Under the pieces are notes generated by a model. It saw only the letters and a program-made list of their open reading frames with translations, was not told the DNA's origin and did no database searches. Shown piece by piece: positions 1-12,574 of a stretch of DNA of 64,000 nt (its first letter is position 1; each line of letters starts with the position of its first letter). Position numbers and translations under genes: made by a program. The stretch is from Alentia gelatinosa (Eukaryota; Annelida; Polychaeta; Phyllodocida; Polynoidae): assembly GCA_950022655.1 (NCBI GenBank), contig OX465590.1, positions 37,957,218 to 38,021,217 of the forward strand, given 5' to 3'.

Positions 1-1416
1 CGTTCTGTGGGGGACCATCTGACCCCCGATAGAGACCCTGGGGAGTCAGTGTAAGCTGTAGGTTTATGTTTAAAGGGGGTGTTCCACTGGACCGACGGTA
101 GCCGATTCCATAGCCAGACAATCGCCGATTATTATCGGATACCCTAGAATTTCTCAAATCTTAGAAAATGGTCATTTATTAAACTATTATTATCAGAATT
201 AAATGAATTACAATACGTGAGCTTCCTCTTAAGGGCCCAGGAACAATTGATCGGATGAGAAATCGGCCTGGTGGATTCACCCCTTTACTTGTTTCTTTGT
301 TAATCACACACATATGTTGTTCTTCCATGTGACTCTAATGAAACATGAGTTCGTAAATCTTTTTTTGAGAATGTTTTTTACCGGTAGTTCGTCATGTCCT
401 TAGCGTAGTTTTGTGTAGGAGGGGGGTGTTCAGTAGTCGTTTTTTAGATCCGAAGATCATTTGTTTGGTTTTGGCAGTGCTTACTACAGCTTGTTGTTTT
501 GACACCAAGTTCTATTTTGTCTAGGTACAGTTTAAGTCTATTGGTTGCTGTTTCAATGTTGTTATCACTTGCATATAACACTTTTTAAAATCAGTTTTTT
601 TTAAATGACGTTGACAAGGCAAAATATGCCTGTTTTCGATCAATACCAGTGCATACAAGCTTCGATTACAATGATATGTTTTTGGGCTGTGGCAAGAAGA
701 CTAGCTAGCTAACCAACAGATATGACTTAGATAAACACAACAATACTTAACATAATTGAAGGCAAATCATTTTCAATCGATCAGGGCAAATCTATACTGT
801 TTGATGGTATTCATGTAGAAACAAAATTTTTCTATTTTTCAAGGAATTTGTGAAGTAGCCACAAAAAGCGAAGGATATTGTAAATGGAGACAGATTACAA
901 ATGGAAATATTTCAGCTAACGAAATATTGTTATTTAAATGTTAGAAAGCCCTCTTTTTTGAAGGAAGGAGGTGAGATAGATCATGGTACCTGTGGGGTTG
1001 GTCTCTAATGTACGACTTTGTGCAAATAATAAAAAAAAGTGTTGAATTATGTTTACCCACATCGTCCCAGGATCTCCTTGGAGTATAGAAAAGGGTCTTC
1101 TTGTACGATCTCCTGGATCTTGATCCTGATCTGGATGGAGTGACACCATGGACATCTCTGCACATCTCTGCCCGATCCTGGTGAAGTGCCGTCAAGGATG
1201 CATCTCAGCCTTCTCCACCTCACGCTCCATTTTATTTTTTATTTTTTTGTTCAATATCTTTTATTGGTCGAATATTTTCACAATTTTCCATTCTTTGTTT
1301 GCAATCAACGTAGTCAGACCAATAAAGGAAATACCAAAGATGTCAAGTCAGTTACAGCATGGGCCTACACTGGTTTTCAGTTGACATCCAGCATAGAGTT
1401 TTACAACGTTTGCACA
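1..1416. other. AT-rich sequence, no supported gene
   Basis: No open frame here has recognisable protein features. The short frames at 934-1419 are hydrophobic translations of T-rich DNA. Around 80-130 there is a degenerate stretch resembling the ends of the family called MITE-E below (a 'ccactgg' / 'ccgat' pattern). Nothing else is identifiable. Confidence 0.5.
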
Positions 1417-1712
1417 TAAAGCCGGATGCCCATCTACCGATTTAGGGTTGAACGATTAGTTCCCAAATCGTATAGGAATCGGTCACCTCGCTAGATCCAC
1501 ACACTGATAAAATCAGTGTATGGTCCATTAATCGCTGGGGGAGGGCAAAAACCAAAGAAACCGAGTGTTCACTAATCGCTGGGTAGCCTTGCCTAGCTGT
1601 CCTACATCTACCGACTCTATTAGGATGGCTCGGCTGAGACAAATTACCCTCCGTTTGTCGCCGACAAACGTACATAAATGTTCCGAAATCGGTAGATGGG
1701 CATTGGGCTTTA
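1417..1712. repeat. MITE-B copy 1 (TA-flanked inverted-repeat element)
   Basis: The left end reads TAAAGCCGGATGCCCATCTA and the right end is its near inverse, finishing in GGGCATTGGGCTTTA. Three more copies occur at 12575, 15747 and 18947, two of them in the opposite orientation. The interior shares 'gttcccaaatcgtatagga' and 'cgtttgtcgccgacaaacg'. It is non-coding, about 300 bp. The flanking TA suggests a TA-targeting DNA transposase (Tc1/mariner-like) acting in trans; that is inference. Confidence 0.8.
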
Positions 1713-2263
1713 GTCTCTCTTTTTTACTCCTTGCTGAGGTGGTGGAGGCCTGTTTTCAGGCTCCAGTTGACACCGTCCTGTACGTACTGGACTTGGGCCG
1801 TCATCTCCCCGAGCAACTCTTCCCATTATGCGGCAACCTGCTCCGTCCATTATTATATACCTGTGCCAGTATATTACACAAATACCAACCTCTGCTAGGG
1901 TATTGGTATTAGATATATACCAGCAGAGTATGGTGGTATAAAATGATGTACCACCCTACTTTGAAAACACATTTTGATTGGCTGAAAAAAATAATCGCAC
2001 TGACCTACTTATGACATACTGACAGTGACTTGCAGCACTCTGCTAATTTATGTGTGCAAAGGATCATGGGAGTTGAAGCAAAATAAGTATAAAAAAAGGT
2101 GCTTGGAGAGTATTCTGTGCTCAACTTCTGGTAAGATGTCAACAGATATACCAGCACACTTTGAATCCAGCTTGGATGTCATTACATTTCCATATGTTAT
2201 TCATCAAATACTTATATTTGAAGGTATATAATAGAATAAAATGTATTACCTTAGTGGTACATA
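1713..2263. other. no supported gene
   Basis: AT-rich sequence with a partial fold-back near 1848-1960 ('tattggtat' / 'atataccagcag' motifs). The 'tattatatacct' start recurs near 20970 and 37230, so it may be the edge of another repeat family. The ORFs here show no domain. Confidence 0.4.
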
Positions 2264-2350
2264 CTCTTGTAACTTGTTTCTTTCAATAAAAATATTCCAC
2301 TCGCTCTGTGAACTCATGGAATATTTTCATTGAAAGAAACTTGTTACGCG
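2264..2350. repeat. imperfect fold-back hairpin
   Basis: The sequence 'acttgtttctttcaat' followed by 'aatattcca' is repeated in inverse as 'tggaatatt' and 'attgaaagaaac' about 35 bp later, giving long imperfect arms. Outside the arms the pairing continues loosely ('ggtaca' / 'gtacc'). Probably a fold-back MITE. Confidence 0.6.
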
Positions 2351-2654
2351 AGTACGTACCAGTAAGGTACCTCGTGGAATTTGCCTGGTTTTACCTTTCC
2401 CCGAAACATTCCCCGAGAGAGTAGGCTCGCCCTGCTGCCATTGTGTTGGAATCAGTTACCTGCCTGGACTGGAGGGCACCCAAACTGTATTATCAAAATC
2501 CTATCTCATAGAATTTATCTCCTCATTCAAAATAACTACAGCTCAGTGATGGTAACAACGCAATCATGTTTGACTGTCCGAAACAAAGAAAAAACAGCGA
2601 GTTCTGCTAATGAGATACACATTTCAGTTCAAGGTATCATAATTGGATATATTG

Positions 2655-2701
2655 CGGTATTTTCCTGACAGGAAGATGGTATTTTCCTGACAGGAAGATG
2701 G
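2655..2701 (+). repeat. 22-bp direct duplication
   Basis: Two adjacent copies of 'ggtattttcctgacaggaag' plus 'at'. Each copy contains the short palindrome 'tcctgacagga'. Likely replication slippage. Confidence 0.75.
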
Positions 2702-3784
2702 TCGCTGCCGATAATTAATGATAAACATGTTTACCACAACCATCAATATCCTGCAGACTTTTCCAGCCCACGTTGGCGCACTTTCAAGTGCAGTTGCAGT
2801 TATCACCTTCTTTTGCTCTTTTGATTTCCAAAATTGTCTTTGGTCACTAGTGTTCAGTATGATATATTCTGAGTTCTCTTGAAAGCAAGAATTTTTTTGT
2901 GCTGTCGTAGTGGGACTCAACACACTCATTGTTATGCTTTTTTGGTTCGTCATTTTAATTTTTTTTATTTGGCCATAGTGGTTCAACAATAAAAAAGAAA
3001 AAGAAAAACCTATTGGAAAAAAAGAAGAAAAAAACCACATTCTTTTTATGATTTTGGCCAATAAATCTACACTATTGTCCTTACGGCTATGAGGAAAAAA
3101 AAGCCTCATCTTTAGATATTACAAACTGACACTTCTTCTAATTGTATTCCAAACCAACCTATAAATACACAATATCAAATTTTTTTTATTTCTTTTTTTA
3201 TTGGGTCAGTTCGCGGTACATGGTTTCTGATATTATAACGGGTATATTCTCCGAGGGGTTTGCGCATAGTAATATCCGCGCGAATGCGAGGATAATGCAT
3301 GCAGTCAACTCCAAGGGCCAAATAACTTCACTTTCTGTTAGCACTGTATAATGATATGATTATATATTAGTAGTAAAAGTGGTGAACAACCGATAAAGCG
3401 CACATTTTTGAAAGGGAGGGAAACTAGAAAAGATGAGAAAATAAATTTGTAAATACCTAGGATAGAGAAATCTAGACAATCGCCACTTTTTAGAGATAAA
3501 GAATAATGGGACAGATTACCGACAGCAAATCCGTTATTGCCTGAAGGAGAAAGTTTTAAGAAGAATATCAAGGATATAATGCAAATAGTTTTAAAAAAAA
3601 GAACTTTTTGTAAAAAGGTTCACTGAATGAGATAAAAGATCGTTCATTTGTGTGTGTCTGTGTTGTTTTCCTGTCTGATTACCACGTTCTATGTTGTATG
3701 TGACTTCATTATGGAAGATCGCCACTACCAAAGGCGAGTAATGTATGTCGTTGGTTTTATTTCTTGAATAAAAATAATTCGTAC
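2702..3784. other. no supported gene
   Basis: AT-rich DNA with homopolymer A/T tracts. The longest frame (2624-3109, minus, 161 codons) is lysine/phenylalanine-rich from A and T runs and shows no domain. Near 3245-3315 there is a weak imperfect hairpin loosely resembling the fold-back at 24794. Confidence 0.4.
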
Positions 3785-4072
3785 ACCTGGGGCCTGTTTC
3801 ACTAGTTTCGTGACAAAAGTGTTAGACAGACATGCAAAGCGACACCAACAGTGCAGGGAAGAACGGACAAAACAAAGTCACATTTCATAACACATGTCAC
3901 ATCTATTGTCGCATGTTGTGTCACAATGTCGGTGTTGCGAACAGTGGCACTACAGCGCCACTTGTGCCAGCACTACTTGTGTTTTCACGAAACGAGTCAA
4001 CCCCAATATGTCTGTATGGTGTCACAGACGCCATCTAGACATGTCACGAAACTAGTGAAACAGGTCCCAGGT
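3785..4072. repeat. MITE-A copy 1
   Basis: The ends are inverse copies: ACCTGGGGCCTGTTTCACTA on the left and 'tagtgaaacaggtcccaggt' on the right. Just inside lie 'gtttcgtgac' and its inverse. The interior carries 'gtgcagggaagaacggac', shared with copies near 19880 and 22050. Non-coding, about 290 bp. Confidence 0.8.
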
Positions 4073-4830
4073 CTTCATGTGGATTGGGTACTAGGAAACA
4101 TTAACGTGAGCTCCCTACTAGAGTATCTATTGTACCTCTCATTGCTCTCTTTGATTTGCCCTTCCAGATTTTATGTTTCATTGAATATCAGATTTCTTCA
4201 CCTTAATTGTTGTCTTGAAACCAAATGAGAAAAACAGATTTCAAGACAAATAATAATTGGGAGCCTCATCAATATTGGGGTTTCTTTTCTTTAAAAAATG
4301 TCATTGCCTGGATCCTCCAGGGGTCGGAATAGTTCCCGTTCGGACTTCACCAGCCGAGAATTTTCACTGCCAGGATTTGGCAAAAGTGAGTATTGTATTC
4401 AATGGGATCAAAAACAATATACAAAAAATATACTGGGGTATACAGTTGGGGAGAGCCAGCCCCTATTCTTCACAGGGTTTAAGAAGGAAACTGACGAGAT
4501 AAAAATAACTTGGTCCGTACTCCAAAGATTTTGACTGAGGAGTATTTCACGAAGCGATTTAGTTGACTGAATCATGTAGCAGTCAAGCGAGGTGGAGTGC
4601 AGACAAAGTTATTTTTATAGAGTGGGTTTCTGACTTTATCTCAAACCGTATGAGTTGCTAATGTTTATCCTATGGAGAAAAATTCAGGGGAGAAATAACA
4701 GTTCATTTTTAAATCGTGGAAATGTAAATGCCCAATTAATGGGCTCAGGGTAATTGTGAGTTCATGCATTTTGTATGTCACTTTGTGACATACAAGTATA
4801 ACCATTTTCGATATAACGAGTCATAGATCA
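4073..4830. other. no supported gene
   Basis: Mixed-composition sequence between two MITEs. Overlapping frames at 4257-4534 have no domain features. A short palindrome 'gtatgtcactttgtgacatac' lies near 4772-4792. Confidence 0.4.
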
Positions 4831-5292
4831 TAAAGGCGGGCGTCCACCAACCACGACAAGGCTACGACAAGAGCAGACAAGGAAGTTCCTATCGGTGCCT
4901 TGTCGCAGCCTTGTCGTGAGAAGAGGGGCTTTACGACAGCGGTGTCGGGGCGTGTCATAGACGTTGCTGGTTACCGTAAAAAAGGTGTCCATGGTCCCGA
5001 CACACTACGACAGTGATATCGAGGAAAGCACAACACTCCACGACAAGGCTCTAGTCGTGGCAAAAATCGAACATGTTCGATATTGTCATAACCTTGTCGG
5101 AAGCCCCCCTGACAGGCCCCCAACAAGCTTCATGTTGTAGCCTGTCATGGCCTTGTCATAACCTCTTGTCGGGAACTAGGGTCCACCAACCACAACAAGG
5201 CTATGACAGGCCTTCCAATCGTAAGTCTGTTGTGAACCTTGTCGGGAACCCATTGTCGTAGTCTTGTCATGGTTGGTGGACGCCCGCTTTTA
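4831..5292. repeat. MITE-C copy 1 (CGACAAGG-rich)
   Basis: Terminal inverted repeats of about 30 bp: TAAAGGCGGGCGTCCACCAA on the left and 'ttggtggacgcccgctttta' on the right. The interior is packed with 'ccttgtcg' / 'cgacaagg' motifs in both orientations, so the whole element folds on itself. Other copies lie at 27000 and, truncated, at 5825 and 28300. Confidence 0.8.
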
Positions 5293-5824
5293 AGTTCCCA
5301 CATCAGTTCTACTTATTTAGCATTGCAATGAATCGAAAGGATCAAGTTTTGACTGATGATTGACAACATTTAGAAAACACTAGGTGTGCCAAGGTGAATT
5401 ATAGGATATTCCTTTAAGGAGACAATTTTGTCTGATCAACAATTACATTGTCATATTTAGATTATTGTTGCTGTTTCTTTCAATACATATGATATGTAGA
5501 AAATTACTCCAACCACTCCAACTATCTAGCATGTTAAACATTCTATGATGACAGTAGGCTGGAATAAAGTATGATCTGCTAGATAACTGGGTAATCATAA
5601 CAAATAATAGATCCACAGTATTTCCCATTTGATGGTATAAAGTAGAGGTATTTGCAATCATTTATACCATAGCTTTCATAATAAGTAGACCTTTCCCAGG
5701 CCTTTTATGTAAATGCTACAATGTATGAAGCCTGTTCCATTGGCTGATTATTCTGAACGTTCTGCAGTCAAGAACCACCGTTGCAAAATCAGTGAATTGA
5801 AACGGCCCAACATTTTCAAGAAGT
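5293..5824. other. no supported gene
   Basis: AT-rich spacer. Around 5738-5812 there are MITE-E-like motifs ('ttccattggctgat', 'tgaaacggccca'), probably a short decayed MITE-E copy bordering the MITE-C fragment. Confidence 0.4.
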
Positions 5825-6093
5825 CTCCAATTGTAGACCTGTAGTGGACCTTGTCAGAAAGCCATTGTCGTAGCCTTGTCGAACATGTTCGATATTGGCA
5901 TAGCCTTGTTAGAAGGCCCCCGACAGGCCTCCGACAAGCTTCCAGTCGCAGCCTGTTGTGGCCTTGTCATAGACTCTTGTCGGGAACTAGGGTCCATCAA
6001 TCACGACAAGGCTACGACACGCTTTCTAATCGTAGGCCTGTCGTGGACCTTGTCGGAAAGCCATTGTCTTAGCCTTGTCGTGGTTGGTGGACG
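5825..6093. repeat. MITE-C copy 2, 5'-truncated
   Basis: Right end 'cgtggttggtggacg' and interior 'gaaagccattgtcgtagcct', 'aacatgttcgatattg' and 'tcatagactcttgtcgggaa' match the other MITE-C copies. The left terminal repeat is missing. Confidence 0.75.
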
Positions 6094-6176
6094 ATAACAT
6101 CTCAAGATATACACTTGTGGTAATATTGCGGGGCATATCGTGACCATGATTACCTTTTTTTACAGGAGCACCCATT

Positions 6177-6305
6177 ACAATGTATGGTGAAGTGCCTTGT
6201 ATAGACATTTGTCTTTGATATTGCGCCTTCCCGATACGTCAACGATTTCACTTTTTATATCGGAGCCATATCGGGAAATTTCAATCGTCGTAGGTGGACG
6301 CCAGA
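6177..6305. repeat. MITE-D fragment
   Basis: Shares 'gcgccttcccgatacgtc', 'tcggagccatatcggg' and the right end 'gtaggtggacgccag' with MITE-D at 8906 and 31142. Only the right half remains. Confidence 0.65.
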
Positions 6306-8574
6306 CCTTCCACTTCGTGGCCATCGGGTTTCTGACCAGAGATATTACTGATACTAGGTCCTGAAACAAGTTAGCGTGTTGTCCCATTGTCCAATCCATT
6401 AGTAACCCGAACATTTTTCTTGGATTTCCCTTTTTATTTTTTTTCATTTGAGCTGAAAGCACCATTATAATCTTTTTTTCGTGTTTGTATAGAGAATATC
6501 TCTAATGGTGAAATCCATCAGCAGGTAAAAAAACTACACAAAGGGTTCATGCCTTATTCCATGTCTAGTCCACGCTGTATACATATCTATGAATATTCAT
6601 GCTGTCAGAGGGAAGGCGCCCTACTCTGTTGCATAAATAGTCCTGTTTGTGAATGCCGTAGGCACGCCATCTGCCTTTAGATATGCAGTGCAGAATCACG
6701 TTACATAGGAACATTTTGTCGTCTTCATACATTAGGCATTCCCCAGTGTAGGACAGATACTGCTTTCAGACAAACAAACCGCAAGACCCTCTATACCAGA
6801 TGTCCCTAGGGTTAATAGGTGTCCTCATAATACCTTTTAGTATCCATCGTATACAAAATCACTATTGGGAGCCAAAGTGAACCCGTTGCAACCACAGATA
6901 GCCGGTTACAAAATACTATTTCCGGGTATTGGCGCTCAGTACTTTGACTATGTAGGTTCGAGATTATATGTGTCATTCTCCAATCTTTTAGATCCAAATT
7001 TTTTATAAACTTAACAACTGTCATCATAGTTTCGAAACAGAGTTATTCAGAGACGATAGTAGTAAACTACACTTCAAAAGTAACGAAAGAGACCAAAAAC
7101 GAAAGTCTAGCCTCAAACCCCCATAAGTTTAGCACTAAGCCTCGTTCTTGCGGGCCACCGGAAATGGTGATTCGTAAACGGGTATCTGTGGTTTCAGCGG
7201 GTTCACTTCGGCTCCCTATTGAAAATGTACAGGGACTCAGTTGACCACTACCCATTATTTGAAATTGAAATAATCACTGGATACGGCCTTAAAGCCATGG
7301 GTTACAGGAAAATAGTCTCTTTGTGCTGAAGAGAAAAAAGTCCCTATTCATGTCCTTCAACACTTTGATTATTGGGTTTCATTTATTTGCAAAGATAGAT
7401 AATGAATGCAACAAACGATGATTTTATGGAGGGGTGACCCTGTAAATCACTCATAGTTGACTTCGTAATACCCTCGCTAACACTCGTGTATTTCTATGCG
7501 TCAAGCACTCATGGTTTGTGGCCGCCTGTCCACAATACATTATCTTGAAGAATCATACGTCCCTAACTGTATTTGCGAAGTAAATTGAATTATTTTAATA
7601 TTCTGATGCTATTCTAATGTCTTTGAAAGGGGTGAAATAAATCCAGAACCGCACTCTAATCGTAAAATACTCATTTGCATGCGACGTAATTGTCACTCGG
7701 TTTCCTCTCAATGAAAATTGTGGCGCATCCAAACTCGTGGAATATTGTCTTTTTATACGATTCACAATCCAGCTCTATATAAGTATTTTTTTTATTACTT
7801 TAGTGAGATCAATACCAAGTGCGCCAGCCTTGCGACTTTTCCCCTTATTGTATCGCCCCCTTCGTACCTCCATTCGATCCCTGCTGAGGGGACTTTGCCA
7901 CTGACTTTTTTTGGGTCCCACAGGGAGGTCTCTTGAGCATTTCGAATAAAACATGTTTGATATCCTTCCTTAAGATATAATAAAATTGACGTAACCATTT
8001 GCTGACAATGCTTCAAGTGCACTTCCAGGGTCCCTTTCAGCCCTTTCTTTTTAAATGTTTGATTTTGAAATGAAAAAAATTGAAGTATCCATTCTTGGTT
8101 TGAATCTACAAAGTATATGTATATATCTCAATATTATATTTGATGTATACATGTTTCCCTTAACAGAAAGAGATTAGAATGGGCAAAAATAAGAAATTAA
8201 TATCGTAAATGCATCTAGTATAGAATTATGTGTAGATTTTTCATCAGAAATATTCGTAAAAGGCTTGTTAGGAGAGACAGTATTTTCGAATCTCCACCAA
8301 TATAATTGCAATGAGGCAGAACTTTACATCCTGTCGTTATATTTATGAAAAGAAATTGAGTTAGACCATGTGGATCTCTCCATGAACACGGACTTGCGAC
8401 CCTTTCTGCAGAACAGGGACAGAAATCTCAAGGAAAAAGTACAAGGTGCGCACAGAAGTTCCCTTGCGACATCCGCCCCCCTCCGCCTGCTTTGTCGATC
8501 GACGACCAAGGGGGCAAAGTCGCCAACCTTTTCCCCACCTGCTGTGAGAAGTGCTTGCGATATTTTTTTCCCCA
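6306..8574. other. no supported gene; part of a repeat at 7440-7515 and 7617-7760
   Basis: Frames here (for example 7718-7936, 7795-8022, 8324-8714) are short, overlap on both strands and lack domains. Sequence at 7440-7515 matches one arm of the fold-back at 24794. Sequence at 7617-7760 ('gcgcatccaaactcgtgga', 'ccgcactctaatcgtaaaat') is related to the fold-back at 62425-62550. Confidence 0.5.
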
Positions 8575-8873
8575 TAAGGCCCGTTTCCATTGGCCGATTT
8601 CCCATCACCGATCTACAGTCAGGAACAACCGACGGACTTTTGGCACTGTGGACCCAATATCGGTCAATGGAAACGACCAAGCTCGTGAAATGCCCCAAGA
8701 CTTTTTCTGCTTAGATTATGCAATGTGGCACCACCCACCACTGAGTGAAAGCTTGGTCACTTAGTGAAATCTACTACCCTTCTATATCAACGCAGACTGT
8801 GGCACCACGGACAGACGTTCTGGGCAACACAAAAAATCTACGCAAAGGTTGTCAGCCAATGGAAACGGGCCTA
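8575..8873. repeat. MITE-E copy 1
   Basis: The left end TAAGGCCCGTTTCCATTGGC and the right end 'gccaatggaaacgggccta' are inverse copies, flanked by TA. The interior has 'gatctacagtcaggaacaa', as in the copy at 18436. Open frames crossing it are incidental. Confidence 0.75.
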
Positions 8874-8905
8874 TACCGCAAGCATATCACAAGAGAAAAT
8901 TACGC

Positions 8906-9195
8906 TAAAGCCTGACATCCACCTAGCGAATATGGCTCCGATATGGTCTACGATGAACCTCCCGATGAAAAATCGAAATCGCGTTGGAAGGTCACCTAAT
9001 ATCGGGGCAGTTGACCACGTTTCTGCGATTAGACACTGATAAAAAGCCCATACAATGCATGGTGAATTGGCAGGTCTAGACATATGTCTACGATTTTGCA
9101 TCTTCCCGATATGTCACCGATATTTGTTTTTTTGTATCGGTGCCATATCGGTAGGTCTAAATTTCTATCGTAGTATAGGTGGACCCCAGGCCTTA
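8906..9195. repeat. MITE-D copy 1 (uninterrupted)
   Basis: TIRs begin 'taaagcctgacatccacct' on the left and end 'aggtggaccccaggcctta' on the right. The interior shares 'atatggctccgatatggtct' and 'ttgaccacgtttctgcgatt' with the copy at 31142. This is the reference copy showing what the LINE-interrupted copy looked like before insertion. Confidence 0.75.
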
Positions 9196-9698
9196 ATATG
9201 GGCTTTGGTCTAGAAAAACTCCAATGCATGGGTCGGGCAAGAGTTCACCATGGGATATGACGTCCATGATCAGCACAATCATCAACACATGTTTAATGAC
9301 ATTAGGACTGACTAGGTGAGGTTAGTGTCAATGTGGTAACAGGAGACTCGGTAACTATGGTAACTATGGATGCGCGTCACGTGCCCGCACTGGTTACGTG
9401 CTCATTGGGTCACGTGAGCATGCACCTAAATCCCAAATCCACCCACCCACCCACCCTACAAAAAAAACGAAATTCACAATTACTCAATTACTGACTAATT
9501 ACTGTAATTTATCTCCTCAATCTCTGTGTTAATTTCTTCAATAAATTTATTCCATTTTACTCTCCTGTGTTAGTCATTATTGGGCTTGTTTACATACGGT
9601 GTGGTGTCATAGCCATCTGGCCGTACATACGTCTAGTGACAGAGCGACCAGGGGCTCGTATCATGTTATTGGCCAACGGGAGTACTTTTATAAGGCCC
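9196..9698. other. no supported gene; CACGTG-rich and CACCC simple repeat
   Basis: Contains CACGTG palindromes at about 9378 and 9412, and a short (CACC)n run at about 9439-9456. Proteins binding CACGTG are well known, but nothing here shows that these sites function. Confidence 0.4.
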
Positions 9699-9752
9699 CA
9701 GGGAGCTGTTTCAAAACCATAGACTTAACCCACGTTTTGAAACAGCTCCCAG
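9699..9752. repeat. 54-bp mini inverted repeat
   Basis: The sequence 'cagggagctgtttcaaaac' is followed after about 15 bp by its inverse 'gttttgaaacagctccca'. The same ends bound the 236-bp element at 62548-62783, so this is probably a minimal deletion derivative. The end motif resembles the 'ctgtttca' end of MITE-A. Confidence 0.65.
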
Positions 9753-10070
9753 GAGAATTGGTACGAGGGTTTGGGTTTGATTGGTCCAAGTATCGTGGGG
9801 GAGGACATTTGTGGGGTTGTTTTATTTTTTACTCTCGTTTGGACAACATATCCTACGAAGGAGACCTCCACGGATGACACATTTGACGAGAGGTCGTCAA
9901 TCGCATTTGATTACGTGTGACGTCTATAATGGAGAGAAATCCTCTTTCATAGTCTCGTTTGAGAAATCTGGAGGACAAAATCGGTCTGAAAGACACCTTG
10001 GAGGTGTCTTGAATGAGGGTTCTAACCTCATCATTTATGAATATATGAAACAGCACAGTAGTTCTCCATT
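9753..10070. other. no supported gene
   Basis: Short frames at 9599-9877 and 9781-10092 (plus) and 9853-10056 (minus) overlap and show no domain. No recognisable repeat apart from the edge of the fold-back that follows. Confidence 0.4.
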
Positions 10071-10282
10071 TGCACCTCCAGTTTGTATATAAATCACAAT
10101 AAACATAATTCTGCTAGTTTTAATAAATAAATAAGCCTTTATTTGTTATTTTGAATCACCAACAATACCCTATTGGGGTATCGTGGGTGGTTCTAATTCA
10201 TGAAAACAAGAAAACTTATTTATCAACTTAAATTAGCGGAAATATGTTTATTGTGATTAAAATACAAACTGGAGGTGTTAGG
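10071..10282. repeat. fold-back element with AT-rich loop
   Basis: Arms of about 35 bp: 'cacctccagtttgtat' with 'atcacaataaacat' on the left and the inverse 'atgtttattgtgat' with 'atacaaactggaggtg' on the right. The loop is about 130 bp of AT-rich DNA. Non-coding. Confidence 0.7.
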
Positions 10283-11049
10283 TTATACATACTTATAATT
10301 AATTACAAATGATGAAATTAACCTGCACATACCGGGTACAGAGATATAACATGGGATATCAAACATTGCAACCAGATGTGTTACTGGGGGGTGCTCAACT
10401 GTAGTTATTACTCTATTCCACACCATGTGGGGATATAAGTCAATATGTTGTCCATCAATTTACTTTACCTTGTCGAACCACCACACATCTGCTGAAGGTT
10501 CATTTTCTTTTTTGAAGTTTTCTCTATTTGTTATATTTTGCCATACGCCAGGAATTTGATTCCATATTTTAACTCTGTAATACAGAGGTGATCGCTTGAA
10601 CACATCCGTTCTCCATCGCCGTATCTTGAATATTACTTTGGTATTGCTCTTCGTCTTTGGTCCCAGATTACCACCTGGTAGCTGGGGCCTGTTTCATAAT
10701 CGATGTGACCCTCCGTTGATAGCGGGCAGACCGTTATTTATAGTGTGAAGTTCCGTTGTAGAACTTGATGTGCGACTACAACAGCGGCACCTTCCCTCCG
10801 GACGGGAGGAAATAGCGGCTGTTTTCGTTGCAAAAGTGTCGTTACCATCCGTTAAACGGGCGACATTATTTACGAGACAAGATACCCCCTCGTACAAGCA
10901 CAAGCGACAGTTTTAGAGGGAAACTATGTTCCGGTGAAAGAGGTAGGTCTCGGAGAAATTACTTCCCGAGGCCTTGGCCGCGGACAGTAATTTTTCCAAG
11001 CCTTACCAAGTAACTTTGACTTTCTTTTTCCGGGAACTTGGTTTTCCTA

Positions 11050-11052
<3 letters not shown>
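10283..11052. other. no supported gene
   Basis: Contains an isolated MITE-A-like end near 10683 ('ggggcctgtttcataa') without a partner. The minus frame at 10694-10903 and plus frame at 10828-11013 are short and mutually overlapping, with no domain. Confidence 0.4.

Positions 11053-11142
<90 letters not shown>
11053..11142. repeat. (TA)n microsatellite
   Basis: About 45 uninterrupted TA units. Frames that read Tyr-Ile repeats through it on both strands are artefacts. Confidence 0.95.
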
Positions 11143-11144
<2 letters not shown>

Positions 11145-11651
11145 CTGAATCATCAGGAAAAATAGTTTTAGACCCACGAGGGGTAGACTTGGCTTTAGTC
11201 TTCCGAACCAAATTTGACTTGTAACCTTCCAAAGTCAGCCAAAAAACTGTTTTTTCAAGTACAATTAATTGCTCAACTGAGCAGGTCGGAGGCTGGAGCA
11301 GAAGTGTGGAGAATGGTTAGAGCAGCTCAAATCACCTGGAATTAGAATCGTTACCAAGGTGAGTGCATTAATCTTATCAACCAACTCCAACGGAAGCAAG
11401 GCAGAGATCCGAAGTGAATAATAAATACATTGTCATTCGATATTTATATTTATATATTGATAATATATAATAATATATATTTATTGAGTACAGTATAGAG
11501 GTACATTATACTGGCCTCTTCATAGTAGTTATTCTGGCCGAGCTCTCACTATCCGGGAACAATCATTTTGATAGTGAACACGTCTCATCTTGAGAGGTGT
11601 ATACAAAATGAACATGAGAAAATAATGAAAGTTATGAGATGAATTCAGTTG
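11143..11651. other. no supported gene
   Basis: AT-rich with short AATATAT runs. No coding or repeat signal that I can support. Confidence 0.4.
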
Positions 11652-11900
11652 ATCAGGAACCTGTTTCACTAGTTTCGTGACATGTCTGTGACACCATACA
11701 GACATTGGGGTTGTCTAGTTTCGTGACGAAACAAGTAGCTGCCCTTAGGCAAAGACAGACCCCAAACATTAGAATTAGACAAATCTACACATCATGGACC
11801 TGTTTCACTAGTTTCGTGACAAAAGTGTTAGACAGAAACCGGACACACCATCTAGACGCCATCTAGACATGTCACAATACTATTGAAACAGGTCCCTGAT
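11652..11900. repeat. MITE-A copy 2 (composite)
   Basis: Bounded by 'atcaggaacctgtttcacta' and the inverse 'gaaacaggtccctgat'. A second internal start, 'ggacctgtttcactagtttc', lies at about 11795, so the copy looks like two end-to-end partial units, as at 19777 and 21836. Confidence 0.75.
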
Positions 11901-12574
11901 ATACCTTCAAATATTGATGAAGTCGGCGATTTGCTTACCGCCCATCAAACGTGAAGCCATGCCAATCCTTATCGAGTAGCTCCAATGCATATGCTTTCGT
12001 CCCGCTGGTTTTTTGCCGATTTCCTAGCGACTAATGCATGTTGCTATGCATGTTGCTATGCATGTTGCTATGCATGTTGCTATGCATGTTGCTATGCATG
12101 TTGCTTTGCAACAACGTCACGGTGATGTTATAGCGGCATTGATATATTAAGATGTTTACATTTTGAAGGCTTCACAATCGCCGCGATTGCAATCTCAACG
12201 ATTATTCCTATTCCTCTTTTATTCTTAGGAAATCATATTTGGCTTGAATTAGTGAATGAGGGGCAAGGCCATCGTTAATACAGTGCGTTAGTCAATCACA
12301 TCGTCCATAAAAATCATAGGGTCAGCCTGGGATGAACCTTCCATATGCTTTTTTTCTTTAATGCGTATTTAGAATAAGATAAAGGTAGTTTTATTATCAA
12401 TTAAGTGAGCTGTGAATATTTCTGCTCTCAGAACCCACATATAAAAAATTTCTTGGTCCAGAGTGGGAACCGAGGTAAGAAGCAGTGGAATCAGCCCCAA
12501 CCTGACATTGAAAAATTACTTTCTAAAAGCTCGTACAAAAACGCTATTCGTAAATTAGCCAAATTAGACTCCGC
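11901..12574. other. no supported gene
   Basis: Apart from the 12-bp repeat array at 12033-12106, I see no coding frame or repeat end. Confidence 0.4.
12033..12106 (+). repeat. 12-bp tandem repeat, about 6 copies
   Basis: Units of 'atgcatgttgct' in tandem. Each contains the palindrome ATGCAT. Confidence 0.9.

Noticed and set aside
4831..5292. Repeated CGACAAGG as a regulatory site cluster
   Set aside because: Explained by the self-complementary MITE-C structure seen in four copies.
10974..11232. Plus and minus frames with long Tyr-Ile repeats
   Set aside because: Pure translations of the (TA)n microsatellite.
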